Shown: positions 17,482-26,675, counted from the first letter of the stretch. The stretch is DNA of 64,000 bases from Bacillota bacterium (GCA_017543265.1 JAFYGI010000060.1:47302-111301), one strand, 5' to 3'. Numbers and translations: made by a program. The notes: generated by a model not told the origin, from the letters alone.

Positions 17482-18792
17482 ATGGCATTAGGCGGAGGAA
17501 TTTTTATAACACAAAACAAGGTATTACCCGGAGCATATATAAACTTTGTTTCGGTAAACAGCGGTGCGGCCGTATTGGGCGAAAGAGGCTATGCGGCCAT
17601 GGGTCTGGAACTGGATTGGGGCGTTGAAAACAGCGTATTTGCAGTTACAAACGGAGATTTTCAGAAAAACAGTACGGAAATATTCGGCTATGCGTTTTCG
17701 GACGGCAAAATGAAAGGCCTGCGTGACCTTTTTGCAAATATCAAAACGCTTTATGCGTACAGACTCAACGGCGGCGGTGCAAAGGCGGCAAATGCGTTTG
17801 CAACGGCAAAATACAGCGGTACGCGCGGTAACGATATCAAGATCGGCATAAGCGTAAATGCCGACGACAATACAAAGTTTGATGTTGTTACCTATGTGGA
17901 CAATGAGGCAGTCGATAAGCAGACCGTTGCTGCGGCATCTGCGCTTGCGGGCAACGCATGGGTGGATTTCAAGTCCGATGCGACCCTTGCGGCTACTGCG
18001 GCGACAGCGCTTACGGGCGGTACAAACGGCAGTGTAACGGGAACATCTCATCAGAATTTCCTGGACAAGCTTGAAAAATTCAGTTTTAATGCGCTTGGTG
18101 CAGTTACGTCGGATACGGCAACAAAACAGCTTTATGCTGCTTATACCAAGCGTATGCGTGATGAGGTCGGGCTTAAATTCCAGACCGTTTTGTATAATTA
18201 TACTGCTGCCGACTACGAGGGCGTGATAAGCGTTAAAAATCCTTGTACGGGCACGGGTGAAAACGAGGCTTCGCTTGTTTACTGGGTAACGGGTATAACA
18301 GCGGGCTGTGAGATAAACAAAAGCAACCTTAACAAGCGCTACAGCGGTGAATTTACCGTATCTGCCGATTATACACAATTTCAGCTTGAGGCGGCGATAA
18401 CTGCGGGCGAATTTACGCTGCACTTTGTGGGCGAGGATATTCGCGTGCTGGCGGACATAAATACCCTTGTGACCGTAAGCGATACAAAGGGCGATATGTT
18501 CAAGGAAAACCAGACCGTAAGAGTCTGCGACCAGATAGCAAACGATATTGCGGGCATATTCAACACGCGCTATCTTGGCGTTGTGCCAAACGACAAGGCG
18601 GGCAGAACAAGCCTTTGGAACGATATTGTAAAGCATCACAGCCAGCTTGCGGATATACGCGCAATAGAGGACTTTGAGCCCGACGATATAACCGTGGAGC
18701 AGGGAAATACCAAAAAGAGCGTTGTCGTATACGATGTTATAACTGTTGTAAATGCCATGGGTCAGTTATACATGACGGTTACGGTAGCGTAA
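17482..18792 (+). CDS. Phage tail sheath protein (XkdK-like)
   Basis: Contractile sheath subunit (436 aa), which makes this a myovirus-type tail. The N-terminus PGAYINFVSVNSGAAVLGERGYAAMG is the typical sheath opening; the middle is a variable domain with repeated Ala/Thr segments (about residues 100-200). The C-terminus DITVEQGNTKKSVVVYDVI and VVNAMGQLYMTVTV is the conserved sheath end that forms the inter-subunit handshake strands. AAAGGAGG precedes the ATG. Confidence 0.94.
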   Translation: MALGGGIFITQNKVLPGAYINFVSVNSGAAVLGERGYAAMGLELDWGVENSVFAVTNGDFQKNSTEIFGYAFSDGKMKGLRDLFANIKTLYAYRLNGGGAKAANAFATAKYSGTRGNDIKIGISVNADDNTKFDVVTYVDNEAVDKQTVAAASALAGNAWVDFKSDATLAATAATALTGGTNGSVTGTSHQNFLDKLEKFSFNALGAVTSDTATKQLYAAYTKRMRDEVGLKFQTVLYNYTAADYEGVISVKNPCTGTGENEASLVYWVTGITAGCEINKSNLNKRYSGEFTVSADYTQFQLEAAITAGEFTLHFVGEDIRVLADINTLVTVSDTKGDMFKENQTVRVCDQIANDIAGIFNTRYLGVVPNDKAGRTSLWNDIVKHHSQLADIRAIEDFEPDDITVEQGNTKKSVVVYDVITVVNAMGQLYMTVTVA

Positions 18793-18818
18793 AAGTTTAC
18801 ATGACAGGAGGCTAAAAA

Positions 18819-19292
18819 ATGAGCAATATAATTATGAAGGGCAAGGACACGGTAAGCGCACAGCTTGCAGAGTGTTATGTGACTATAGAAGGCAACAGAT
18901 ACAATTTTATGCAGGCCATTGACCTTGAAGCAAAAATGGAAAAGACCAAAACCGAGGTGCCTATCCTGGGCAAAACGGGCAAGGGCAACAAGGCGGCGGG
19001 CTGGAAGGGCACGGGAAGTGCGACCTTCCACTACAACACCTCAATTTTCAGAAAGATAATGAAAAAATACAAGGAAAACGGCAAGGATATCTACTTTGAT
19101 ATGGTGATAGTAAACGACGACCCCACATCGGCGGCGGGCAGTCAGACGATAACTCTCAAAGACTGCAATCTTGACAATATCATAGTTGCAAAGTTTAATG
19201 CCGACGGCGAGTATCTTGACGAAAGCTTTGACTTTACCTTTGAGGATTGGGAGATGCCCGAAGAGTTTACAATGCTTGACGGTATGATGTAA
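18819..19292 (+). CDS. Phage tail tube protein (XkdM-like)
   Basis: Inner tail tube subunit (157 aa) following the sheath gene by 26 bp. GNRYNFMQAIDLEAKMEKTK and the conserved GKTGKGNKAAGWKGTGSATF are hallmarks of the XkdM family. It polymerises inside the sheath and is driven into the target on contraction. An AGGAGG ribosome site precedes the ATG. Confidence 0.93.
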   Translation: MSNIIMKGKDTVSAQLAECYVTIEGNRYNFMQAIDLEAKMEKTKTEVPILGKTGKGNKAAGWKGTGSATFHYNTSIFRKIMKKYKENGKDIYFDMVIVNDDPTSAAGSQTITLKDCNLDNIIVAKFNADGEYLDESFDFTFEDWEMPEEFTMLDGMM

Positions 19293-19300
19293 AAAATATG

Positions 19301-19334
19301 CAGGCCGTATATCGACAGGTATACGGCCTGTTGT
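19301..19334 (+). terminator. Intra-operon hairpin after the tail tube gene
   Basis: CAGGCCGTATA (19,301-19,311) pairs perfectly with TATACGGCCTG (19,320-19,330), followed only by TTGTT. It is more likely a partial terminator or 3' stabiliser that keeps capsid, sheath and tube mRNA in excess over chaperone mRNA than a full stop. Confidence 0.65.
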
Positions 19335-19355
19335 TAAAAGAAAGGAAATGACAGC

Positions 19356-19784
19356 ATGAGCAATTTATCTTTATTTTTAAAGGACAACAAAAAGCAAAGG
19401 GAAAGCACAAAATATGCCGCAACAAAAAGTCTGTGCGATGAAAACGGCGAGCCGCTGCTGTGGACTATAAGGCCGCTGACAACAAAGCAAAGCGAACAGA
19501 TCAGGGAAAGCTGTATAACGGAGGTGCCCGTAAAGGGCAGGCACAATGTATTTCAGACGAAAATGGATACGTCGAAATATATTCTTAAAACGGCTGTGGC
19601 TGCCATAGAGGAGCCGAATTTATACAATGCACAGCTTCAGGACAGCTACGGTGTAAAGACACCCGAGGAACTTTTGCTGGCAATGATAGATGACCCGAAG
19701 GAGTATGCGGCGCTGCTTGAATACATAAACGGCCAAAACAAAGAGGAGAGTCTGGGTGACAAAATTGAACAGGCAAAAAACTGA
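19356..19784 (+). CDS. Phage tail assembly chaperone (XkdN-like), zero-frame product
   Basis: Chaperone that coats the tape measure during tail assembly (142 aa, the G-type product). WTIRPLTTKQSEQIRESC and YILKTAVAAIEEPNLYNAQLQDSYG are typical of XkdN. The gene ends in a slippery heptamer in the correct phase immediately before the TGA, so a second, longer product is expected (next entry). The strand, order and position between tube and tape measure support the role. Confidence 0.88.
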   Translation: MSNLSLFLKDNKKQRESTKYAATKSLCDENGEPLLWTIRPLTTKQSEQIRESCITEVPVKGRHNVFQTKMDTSKYILKTAVAAIEEPNLYNAQLQDSYGVKTPEELLLAMIDDPKEYAALLEYINGQNKEESLGDKIEQAKN

Positions 19785-19957
19785 TAGAGGGGGGCGACAT
19801 TGAAGCGGTGTATGCGTATTATGCGCTGCACAGGCTTAATATGCTGCCCTCTCGGTTTGCAAAGCTCGATACCAACGAAAAGGCGTTTGTTATTGCGTGT
19901 ATAGATATAAAAAACAAAAAAGATAAGGAGAACAGGTCTGTAAGAAAGAAAAAATAA
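19356..19957 (+). CDS. -1 frameshift fusion of the tail assembly chaperone (GT-type)
   Basis: Slippage on A AAA AAC (19,775-19,781, zero-frame codons gcA AAA AAC TGA) moves ribosomes to the -1 frame. They then read CTG ATA GAG GGG and go on to TAA at 19,955-19,957, giving a product of about 200 aa. The 58 added residues, including IEAVYAYYALHRLNMLPSRF, have no start codon of their own with a proper ribosome site. This reproduces the gpG/gpGT arrangement conserved across tailed phages. The GAGGGGGG run just after the stop may stall ribosomes. Confidence 0.85.
19775..19781 (+). promoter_or_regulatory. Programmed -1 ribosomal frameshift site
   Basis: The heptamer AAAAAAC matches X XXY YYZ in phase with the chaperone frame and directly precedes TGA. 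Confidence 0.85.
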
Positions 19958-19994
19958 ATTTTACAAAAAGGCTGCTTTGATGGGAGGTGTTTTA

Positions 19995-21191
19995 ATGAGT
20001 GTAAGCAAAACTATGGTAAAAATCGCGGAGAGTGTAAAACGCGAGCTTCTTGATGCCATAATGTGTACGCTGCCTTTTTTTATCCGTGACGGGGAAGAAG
20101 AATACGGGCGGCAGACGGATATTATGTCAATGCTTGCATCCGAGACGGAGAATGTACGGGAGGCCAATGCAATAACGGAGGCCGCACAAGGTCGGGCCGA
20201 AACGGGAACGGTGAACTTTGATATATTAAACGGTGTCAAAGCCTTGTTTGCGGATGAAAAGGCTATACAGTCTGCGGTCGGCCTTGCCTTGACGGAAAAT
20301 AACTTTGCGGGCAGAACGGACGGTATCAAAATAAGTGCCGAACAAGGACGAAGCGCGGAAATTTTTGTGCCGAAGGAAATTGAAGGGTATATCAAAGAAA
20401 GCGTAAAGCATACCGAGGCCGTAAACGATTTTTTTGAAAAAAACATACGGGAGAGAATAAATTCGGTGATGCGTGAAACAGATGAAAGGACACAGACAGC
20501 TTTGCCGATAGTATTTGAAAAGGCCGGGGAATATCCTTACACGGAAAATAATACCGCAGGGCAAATTACAAAAATTTATGAAACGGCATTTAACGGCAGG
20601 GATGTTATAAAAAATGCCGCGGGGGACGTTTTTTCAACTTTAAGCGGCGGTACGGAAGTGTTTTTCGGTCACGGCAATGACGGGAGTCTTGCTTTTTACG
20701 GCGGTAATTTGAATGTGCCGACGGCAGCGATATTTGAAAAAGGCAAAACAAACCCGGAGTATAAGCCGGCGGGGGATATTGACGCTGCGGAAAGAAACGG
20801 TATTTTTGATATCTATTGCGGCGGTGCGGAAAGTGCGGCTGCCGATATACAAAAAACAAAGGAGATATTTGATGCCGAAAAGCGGGTGACGGAAGATTTC
20901 GGCCGTATATATGCGCAGGAGAAATTATTCAATATACCCGGCGAGGCGGCGAATTATCCGCAGACAGCGTTCGGAGGATATACATACGGGGATATTTCCG
21001 ATGTGAAGGATATAAGTTTTGACAGCGTACAGCCCGAAAGCGTGCCGCAAAAAATAGAGATAATATTTGAAAACGGCAGCATAACCAACAACATAACGGC
21101 AAATGCGGATACGGACACCATAATAGACGAGTTTGCGGACAGGCTGAAAGAGGCCTTGACAACGGCAGCGGAGGGTGCGTATTCGTACTGA
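19995..21191 (+). CDS. Short tape-measure-position protein
   Basis: A 398-aa protein in the tape measure slot, after the frameshifted chaperone and before the LysM hub gene. The C-terminus (IEIIFENGSITNNITANADT, then an IIDEFADRLKEAL helix) resembles the end of XkdO-type tape measures. However, PBSX tape measures exceed 1,000 residues and carry hydrophobic segments, and none are visible here. At about 0.15 nm per residue the tail would be only about 60 nm. It may be a deleted tape measure or a naturally short one. GGGAGGTG precedes ATG 19,995; an upstream in-frame TTG/ATG lacks such a site. Confidence 0.65.
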   Translation: MSVSKTMVKIAESVKRELLDAIMCTLPFFIRDGEEEYGRQTDIMSMLASETENVREANAITEAAQGRAETGTVNFDILNGVKALFADEKAIQSAVGLALTENNFAGRTDGIKISAEQGRSAEIFVPKEIEGYIKESVKHTEAVNDFFEKNIRERINSVMRETDERTQTALPIVFEKAGEYPYTENNTAGQITKIYETAFNGRDVIKNAAGDVFSTLSGGTEVFFGHGNDGSLAFYGGNLNVPTAAIFEKGKTNPEYKPAGDIDAAERNGIFDIYCGGAESAAADIQKTKEIFDAEKRVTEDFGRIYAQEKLFNIPGEAANYPQTAFGGYTYGDISDVKDISFDSVQPESVPQKIEIIFENGSITNNITANADTDTIIDEFADRLKEALTTAAEGAYSY

Positions 21192-21215
21192 GTATAGGGT
21201 GAAAGGAGGAAACGT

Positions 21216-21908
21216 ATGTATTATTTTTTTATTGACGGAGTGCTTCTTCCCGTAGCACCGTCAAAAATAACCATGAAGGCGGGCAACAAAAACCGCACCG
21301 TGGATCTGGCGGACGGGACGGAGTACAACATTTTAAATACAAGGGGCTTGACGGAGATAAGCTTTGACTGTCTTTTGCCCAACATGGATTACCCGTTTTC
21401 GGTATACGAGAACGGGTTTTTGAGTTCACGCTACTTTCTTACGCTGTTTGAAAGGCTGAAAACCGACAAAAAGATATTTCTTTTTTGCGTGGAAAGGGGT
21501 GAGTTCGGGCGGACTGCGGTAAAATGCAGTATGGAAAGCTACACCGTAAGTGAGAGTACAAAAGAGGGCTTTGACTGTGTAGTTGCCATTACCCTTAAAG
21601 AATATGCCGAGCGGAAAACGGTGATAGTGAGTGAGGCGGCAAACAGCGGCAGTGCGGCAATGACTCTTTCCGTGCAAAGAAGCATAGATACTGCGCCTGC
21701 GGACAGAGAACACAAGGTCGTATCGGGAGATACGCTTTGGGGCATAGCACAGCGGCATCTGGGAAACGGGACCAGATGGAAGGAAATATATGCCGACAAT
21801 GCGGATGTTATCGAGGCGGCGGCAAGACAGCACGGCAGGGCAAGCAGCTCGGGCGGCTGGTGGATATATCCCGGTACCGTTCTTACGGTAAAGGGGGCGA
21901 TAGCTTGA
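21216..21908 (+). CDS. LysM-domain baseplate hub/tail protein (XkdP-like)
   Basis: Baseplate protein of 230 aa. Residues 1-150 form the XkdP-type beta domain (PVAPSKITMKAGNKNRTVDL, GLTEISFDCLLP). A LysM fold follows at about 167-230 with HKVVSGDTLWGIAQRHLGNG and WWIYPGTVLTV. The LysM domain would bind peptidoglycan or structure the hub, as gp53-type proteins do. An AAAGGAGG ribosome site precedes the ATG. The stop overlaps the TTG of the next gene. Confidence 0.9.
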   Translation: MYYFFIDGVLLPVAPSKITMKAGNKNRTVDLADGTEYNILNTRGLTEISFDCLLPNMDYPFSVYENGFLSSRYFLTLFERLKTDKKIFLFCVERGEFGRTAVKCSMESYTVSESTKEGFDCVVAITLKEYAERKTVIVSEAANSGSAAMTLSVQRSIDTAPADREHKVVSGDTLWGIAQRHLGNGTRWKEIYADNADVIEAAARQHGRASSSGGWWIYPGTVLTVKGAIA

Positions 21909-23362
21909 CACAGACGGAGAAAATAATCTCGTGGGCAAAAAGCAAGCTGGGTACATCGGAGTTTGACGGCTACTGCCAAAGATTTGTAAGGCTTGCATAT
22001 GAGGCGGGCGGTATATACGGCAGTGCGGCAACGGCAACACAGGCCTGGGAAAAGTGGTGTGTTGCGGGCGACAAAAGCTCCGTGCCCGCGGGGGCTGCGG
22101 TGTATTTTAACGGAACGGATCCCGCCGTAGGGCACGTTGCGCTGTCGATAGGCGGCGGGCAATGTATCAATCCCGCAAAAACGGTGTATATATGCAGCAT
22201 ATCCTCGATCCCGAATTTCAGGGGCTGGGGCTGGCAGGGCGGCGTAAGACCAACGGGCGCGGGCAGCTATACGGGCGGGACAAGCGGAACAAAGACCGCA
22301 AAGGCCGCAAAAAAGGAAATAACCTCTGCCGTAACAAAGACCGTGACGGGCAATGAGGGAACTTACCGCTTTGGCAGGCTTTACAACGCAGAAAGCGACG
22401 ACGGTGTGTTTTGTGAGCTGATGATAGAAAACGAGCTTATATATGCACCCGTAATAAAGGACGAGGTGACATACACAACGCAAAGACGCGGTTGTCCGTC
22501 ATGCCTGAAATTTTCGGTAATGAAGGACGGAATAATCGACTTTCGCGAGGGCAGTCCCGTAAGGCTGAAGGTAAACGGCAGTCCCGTCTTTTACGGCTAT
22601 GTTTTTACAAAAAGCAGGACCGACAAATTTTTTATAGATGTTACCGCTTATGACCAGCTGCGGTATCTGAAAAACAAGGACAGCTATATTTATGAAAACA
22701 AAAAATACTCCGAGCTGCTTAAAATGATAGCCGATGACTACAACCTGAAAACGGGTGATATTGCGGACACGGGCTATGTTATACCGCGGCGCATGGAGGA
22801 GGGCACTTTGTTTGATATACTGGGCAATGCCGAGGAACTGACATTTGCACGCACGGGCAAAAGATATGTTTTGTACGATGATTTCGGCAAAATATGTCTT
22901 GCGCCCGAAAGTGCGCTTCATACCGATATTTATGTGAACGAAACGCAGATACAGGGCTACGACTACAAAACAAGCATAGACAATGCGTACGACCGTGTTA
23001 AGCTTTCCTTTGACAATGACGAAACGGGCGAAAGGGAGTTTTATGTATTTAACGGCACGGAAAACCAAACCAACTGGGGCCTGCTGCAGTATTACAAAAG
23101 GCTTGCAGACAAGGACGAGGATGTTATGCTTAAGGGAAAAACGCTGCTTGACAAATACAACCTGCTTGAAAGAAGGCTGAATTTAAAAAATGTGTTCGGC
23201 GATCTTTCGGTACGCGGCGGTAGCACATTATTTGTCAATATGGATCTGGGTGACATAGTGCTGTCTGCGGAAATGACTGCGGAAAAGGCGGTGCACAGGT
23301 TTAAGGACGGACGGCATTTTATGGATATAAAATGCGCGGGAAGAGGCGGTGAATTCAGATGA
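21905..23362 (+). CDS. Tail hub protein with N-terminal NlpC/P60- or CHAP-like hydrolase (XkdQ-like)
   Basis: A 485-aa fusion. Residues about 1-115 look like a Cys-His peptidoglycan hydrolase: YCQRFVRLAY holds the Cys, GHVALSIGGG the His, and QCINPAKTVY follows. After a Gly/Thr/Ala/Lys linker comes the XkdQ/gpD-like hub (QRRGCPSCLKFSVMKDGIID, EGSPVRLKVNGSPVFYGYVF, later IQGYDYKTSIDNAYDRVKL). The hub with an attached lysin would cut the wall as the tail contracts, like T4 gp5. TTG 21,905 is chosen because AAAGGGGG (21,890-21,897) lies 7 bp upstream. Longer in-frame versions only overlap the LysM gene. Confidence 0.82.
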   Translation: MTQTEKIISWAKSKLGTSEFDGYCQRFVRLAYEAGGIYGSAATATQAWEKWCVAGDKSSVPAGAAVYFNGTDPAVGHVALSIGGGQCINPAKTVYICSISSIPNFRGWGWQGGVRPTGAGSYTGGTSGTKTAKAAKKEITSAVTKTVTGNEGTYRFGRLYNAESDDGVFCELMIENELIYAPVIKDEVTYTTQRRGCPSCLKFSVMKDGIIDFREGSPVRLKVNGSPVFYGYVFTKSRTDKFFIDVTAYDQLRYLKNKDSYIYENKKYSELLKMIADDYNLKTGDIADTGYVIPRRMEEGTLFDILGNAEELTFARTGKRYVLYDDFGKICLAPESALHTDIYVNETQIQGYDYKTSIDNAYDRVKLSFDNDETGEREFYVFNGTENQTNWGLLQYYKRLADKDEDVMLKGKTLLDKYNLLERRLNLKNVFGDLSVRGGSTLFVNMDLGDIVLSAEMTAEKAVHRFKDGRHFMDIKCAGRGGEFR

Positions 23363-23652
23363 AAGGCATTTTGGACATTATAAAGCGTGCGGCTGTGGAT
23401 GCGGTGCGCCAGACCTATCCGCTTGAACTGCTTTTTGCAAAGGTCATACAGGAGGAGGATATACCGCACAACAAGGAGCTTTTGATACAGACGGAGCAAA
23501 AACGTCCCGTAACAAGGGCTTTTTTTATTGAAAACAGCAGGCTTGACAACCTTGAAAAGGGCGACAGGCTGGTGCTTTTGCAAATGCAGGGCGGACAGAG
23601 GTTTTATATTCTGGAGGTTATGAAAGGAGACGGTGAAAATGGTGCCGGTTGA
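23359..23652 (+). CDS. DUF2577 baseplate protein (XkdR-like)
   Basis: A 97-aa protein with LDNLEKGDRLVLLQMQGGQR and FYILEVM, the OB-like DUF2577 pattern. In PBSX/skin this gene always lies between the hub and the DUF2634 wedge gene, as here. It overlaps the previous gene (ATGA) and the following one. Probably a small hub or wedge component. Confidence 0.85.
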   Translation: MKGILDIIKRAAVDAVRQTYPLELLFAKVIQEEDIPHNKELLIQTEQKRPVTRAFFIENSRLDNLEKGDRLVLLQMQGGQRFYILEVMKGDGENGAG

Positions 23653-24031
23653 ATACAATGTATTACAAAATGCGGCCGAGCTGAAAGCCTATCCCACAAG
23701 AACATATGCGCTTGATATGGAAAATGCGCGGATAATAGGGTATGTGGACGGTACGGCGGCTATGCGTCAGGCGGTGTACAAAATTCTGATGACGGAAAGA
23801 TTTTTGCATATCATTTACAGCACGAATTACGGTACACAGCTAGACGAGATAATGGACAGACTTTATGTATACGCCGTTGTGGAACAGCGCATAACGGAAG
23901 CGCTGATGCAGGATGACAGAATAATCGGGGTATACGATTTTAAGTTTAAACGAAACAAAAACAGCCTGTCGGTAAGCTTTACGGTCGATACGACGCAGGG
24001 CAGACTGACAGCGGAAAGGAGCGTGTTCTGA
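23639..24031 (+). CDS. DUF2634 / gp25-like baseplate wedge protein (XkdS-like)
   Basis: A 130-aa protein, probably the sheath-initiator-like wedge subunit. YALDMENARIIGYVDGTAAMRQAVYKIL and the FLHIIYSTNYGTQLDE region match DUF2634 (each quoted partly here). The C-terminal beta hairpin is in SVSFTVDTTQGRLTAE. ATG 23,639 sits 8 nt after AAAGGAGA; a GTG at 23,633 is too close to it. Confidence 0.85.
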   Translation: MVPVEYNVLQNAAELKAYPTRTYALDMENARIIGYVDGTAAMRQAVYKILMTERFLHIIYSTNYGTQLDEIMDRLYVYAVVEQRITEALMQDDRIIGVYDFKFKRNKNSLSVSFTVDTTQGRLTAERSVF

Positions 24032-25117
24032 TTGTTTGAGGACATAACATTTGATATTATAATGCAGCGTATGCTAAGACGGGTGGACAATGATGTTGAC
24101 AAGCGTGAGGGAAGTATCATCTGGGATGCACTTGCGCCTGCTGCCGTGGAGCTGCAGCTGATGTACATTCAGCTGGACACGGTTTTAAACGAGGCCTTTG
24201 CCGATACTGCCACAAGGGAGTATCTTATAAAGCGTGCGGCCGAGCGCGGCCTTTCGCCAAAGGAGGCGACCTGCGCACAGCTTGCGGCGGTGACGGAGCC
24301 TGCGGATGTTGACATAACAAATATGAGATTCAGCTGCGGGGATATGAATTATATCGCGGTAAGCAGCATGGAAAACGGCGTGTGGCGTATGGTGTGCGAA
24401 ACCGCGGGCACGGCGGGCAACAGGAATTTCGGCACGCTTATCCCGATAGACTACATACCCGGGCTGCAATCGGCGCGGCTGACAAGGCTCCTTGTCCCCG
24501 GTGAGGACGAGGAGGATACCGAGGTATTCAGGCAGAGATACATGGACAGTCTCCAAAGCCAGGCATTCGGCGGCAATGTTGCCGATTACAGGCAGAAGGT
24601 GATGGCGCTTGGCGGTGTCGGGGGCTTAAAGGTCTACAAGGCGGCGGACTGGAACGGCGCGGGCACGGTAAAGCTTGTTATACAGGACAGCAGCTTTGGG
24701 GTGCCGTCCTCCTCGCTTATCGACGATCTGCAAACGGCAATAGACCCGCTTGCAAACAGCGGCGAGGGCATAGGCATAGCACCGATAGGCCATCAGGTGA
24801 CCGTGGTGGGTGTGGATGAAGCCGATATTACGATAACGGCAACCATCACTTACGCAGACGGTTATGATTTTGCGGCGCTTAAAAGCACCATACTTTCCAC
24901 GGTGGGCGATTATCTGTACAGCCTTAACAAAAATTGGGCAAATGTGGGACAGATAAGCGTGTTTATAATGCAGATAGGCGCAAGGCTGTTAAACATAGAG
25001 GGCATAACGGATGTCTCCGCCATAGAGATAAACGGCAGCGCCGCAAACCTTGTTATGGATAATGACGAGATAATAGATATTGCGGGATCGAGCTTTAACG
25101 GGGAGTTGATAAATTGA
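24032..25117 (+). CDS. Baseplate J family protein (XkdT-like)
   Basis: Wedge arm protein of the baseplate (361 aa). The N-terminus DNDVDKREGSIIWDALAPAA is the family signature; the middle shows ARLTRLLVPGEDEEDTEVFR and SQAFGGNVADYRQKV, as in gpJ-like proteins. It links the central hub to the fibres and triggers contraction. A TTG start directly follows the previous stop, so translation is coupled. Length is normal for the family. Confidence 0.93.
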   Translation: MFEDITFDIIMQRMLRRVDNDVDKREGSIIWDALAPAAVELQLMYIQLDTVLNEAFADTATREYLIKRAAERGLSPKEATCAQLAAVTEPADVDITNMRFSCGDMNYIAVSSMENGVWRMVCETAGTAGNRNFGTLIPIDYIPGLQSARLTRLLVPGEDEEDTEVFRQRYMDSLQSQAFGGNVADYRQKVMALGGVGGLKVYKAADWNGAGTVKLVIQDSSFGVPSSSLIDDLQTAIDPLANSGEGIGIAPIGHQVTVVGVDEADITITATITYADGYDFAALKSTILSTVGDYLYSLNKNWANVGQISVFIMQIGARLLNIEGITDVSAIEINGSAANLVMDNDEIIDIAGSSFNGELIN

Positions 25118-25659
25118 GAGAGGTACATCTTAAGGGCTATATGCCCGATATTTTAAAAGAGGTCTATGAATTTAACCAGATATTCAATGCCGAGGAACCC
25201 GAGTTATCGCTGATATTTGCAAAGTGCGATATGCTGCTTGACGAATGCTTTATAGATACGCTGGATGCTTACGGCTGCGCACGCTGGGAGAGTATGCTTG
25301 CGATAAAGGCGAAAGACACGGACACGCTTGAACTGCGCAGGCTGCGTATAAAGGCGGCGCTTAACGGCGACACGCCATACACCATGCGCAGTCTTAAAAA
25401 CAAGCTTGATGCACTTTGCGGCGAGGGTAATTTTATCCTGAAATACGCAAACGATATATATACATTGACGGTGGGGCTCGGACTGCCTGCCAAAAGCCAG
25501 TTTGACTATCTGAAGCAGGTACTGGAGGAAATAGTGCCCGCAAACATAGTGATAGACATTTATCTTATGTACAACACGCATGAGGTGCTGTCGGCATTCA
25601 GACACACGTTTCTGGCAAACTACAAGCACAAACAGCTTACGGAGGAGGTAATAACATAA
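25114..25659 (+). CDS. DUF2313 tail protein (XkdU/YmfQ-like)
   Basis: A 181-aa protein that completes the wedge next to baseplate J. LDECFIDTLDAYGCARWESML and DTLELRRLRIKAAL are the hallmark segments of DUF2313. The remainder is an alpha/beta domain with YTLTVGLGLPAKSQFDYL. TTG start overlaps the previous stop. It marks the boundary after which the variable fibre genes begin. Confidence 0.88.
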   Translation: MREVHLKGYMPDILKEVYEFNQIFNAEEPELSLIFAKCDMLLDECFIDTLDAYGCARWESMLAIKAKDTDTLELRRLRIKAALNGDTPYTMRSLKNKLDALCGEGNFILKYANDIYTLTVGLGLPAKSQFDYLKQVLEEIVPANIVIDIYLMYNTHEVLSAFRHTFLANYKHKQLTEEVIT

Positions 25660-26675
25660 TGGCAAACTATACGGCAAACTACAACTTGAAAAAGCCTTTG
25701 CAAAACGAATATTACAATGTGGATGATTTTAACGGCAATGCGGATATTACGGATGCGGGCATGAAGGCGGCGCTTGACAGGGCAAAGGCGTGTACCGTGC
25801 TTATTGCGGCGCAGGACAGCCCGCAGGCGTACAAAAACATTGCGGACCATGTATGCGAGGCAAACGACGAGACCGTGTTTCAGGCGGCGGTCACGGCGCT
25901 TGCGCAAAGCGGGGGCAAAATATACATTGCTCCGGGCAGCTATACGATAAGGCGCTTTGTAATGGGCGGCGGAAATATAACCTTTGAGGGCATAGGTGAG
26001 GCGCAGATACAAAACGACCTGGGCATAGTTTCGGGCGGCAGGGCGCTTTTTAAAAATCTTTCCTTTAATAAAATGCTCGCAAGCGGGGATGTTGAGGAAT
26101 TGTCCTTTGAAAACTGCAGCTTTGCGGCAAGCTCCTGCATACAGTTAAGCAGGGGAGAAGATGATACAAACATCCCCGTTATAAATGCAAGAAACTGCCA
26201 TTTTACATATACGGGCAGCACGCCGGGCAGTATAAGTGCAATGTCGGTCTTTATAATTTACACGCAGTATGCGACTATGAGCATAAAAGCATCCGTTACG
26301 GGCTGCACAAGCAGCGTAAAGGCATATCTGCCGCGCAAGTACGCCGATACATCAAGCATAATAAAGGGTGCGGCAAATATCAATATAGACACCCTTTGTC
26401 ATACGGGCATAGCCGTGATAGAGGCGGGCAATACAAGCGTTGTAAAGGATATAAGCAAATACGGCGGGGATATGACCGCTATAGACTTTGTATACGATAC
26501 GGCAAACTTTTCATATACGGCCGATATGTATGACATAGATTACGGCACGGGCGGGACTTATGTACCCGTAACGGCTGCGGTAAGCGCGGCGGACAAAAAG
26601 GCGGCATTTATGATAGGCGCGGCCGCGGCGCAGGATATAACCATAACATACAGGATAGTTCAAAACGAGCTGTAA
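25659..26675 (+). CDS. Tail fibre/spike protein with beta-helix-like region
   Basis: A 338-aa receptor-binding candidate. The N-terminus YNLKKPLQNEYYNVDDFNGN is a common fibre-attachment motif in clostridial phages. Residues about 70-250 contain short repeated beta strands like a right-handed beta-helix, starting SGGKIYIAPGSYTIRRFVM as in pectate-lyase-like spikes. No catalytic triad can be seen, so an enzymatic role is not supported. ATG overlaps the stop of the DUF2313 gene. Confidence 0.75.
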   Translation: MANYTANYNLKKPLQNEYYNVDDFNGNADITDAGMKAALDRAKACTVLIAAQDSPQAYKNIADHVCEANDETVFQAAVTALAQSGGKIYIAPGSYTIRRFVMGGGNITFEGIGEAQIQNDLGIVSGGRALFKNLSFNKMLASGDVEELSFENCSFAASSCIQLSRGEDDTNIPVINARNCHFTYTGSTPGSISAMSVFIIYTQYATMSIKASVTGCTSSVKAYLPRKYADTSSIIKGAANINIDTLCHTGIAVIEAGNTSVVKDISKYGGDMTAIDFVYDTANFSYTADMYDIDYGTGGTYVPVTAAVSAADKKAAFMIGAAAAQDITITYRIVQNEL

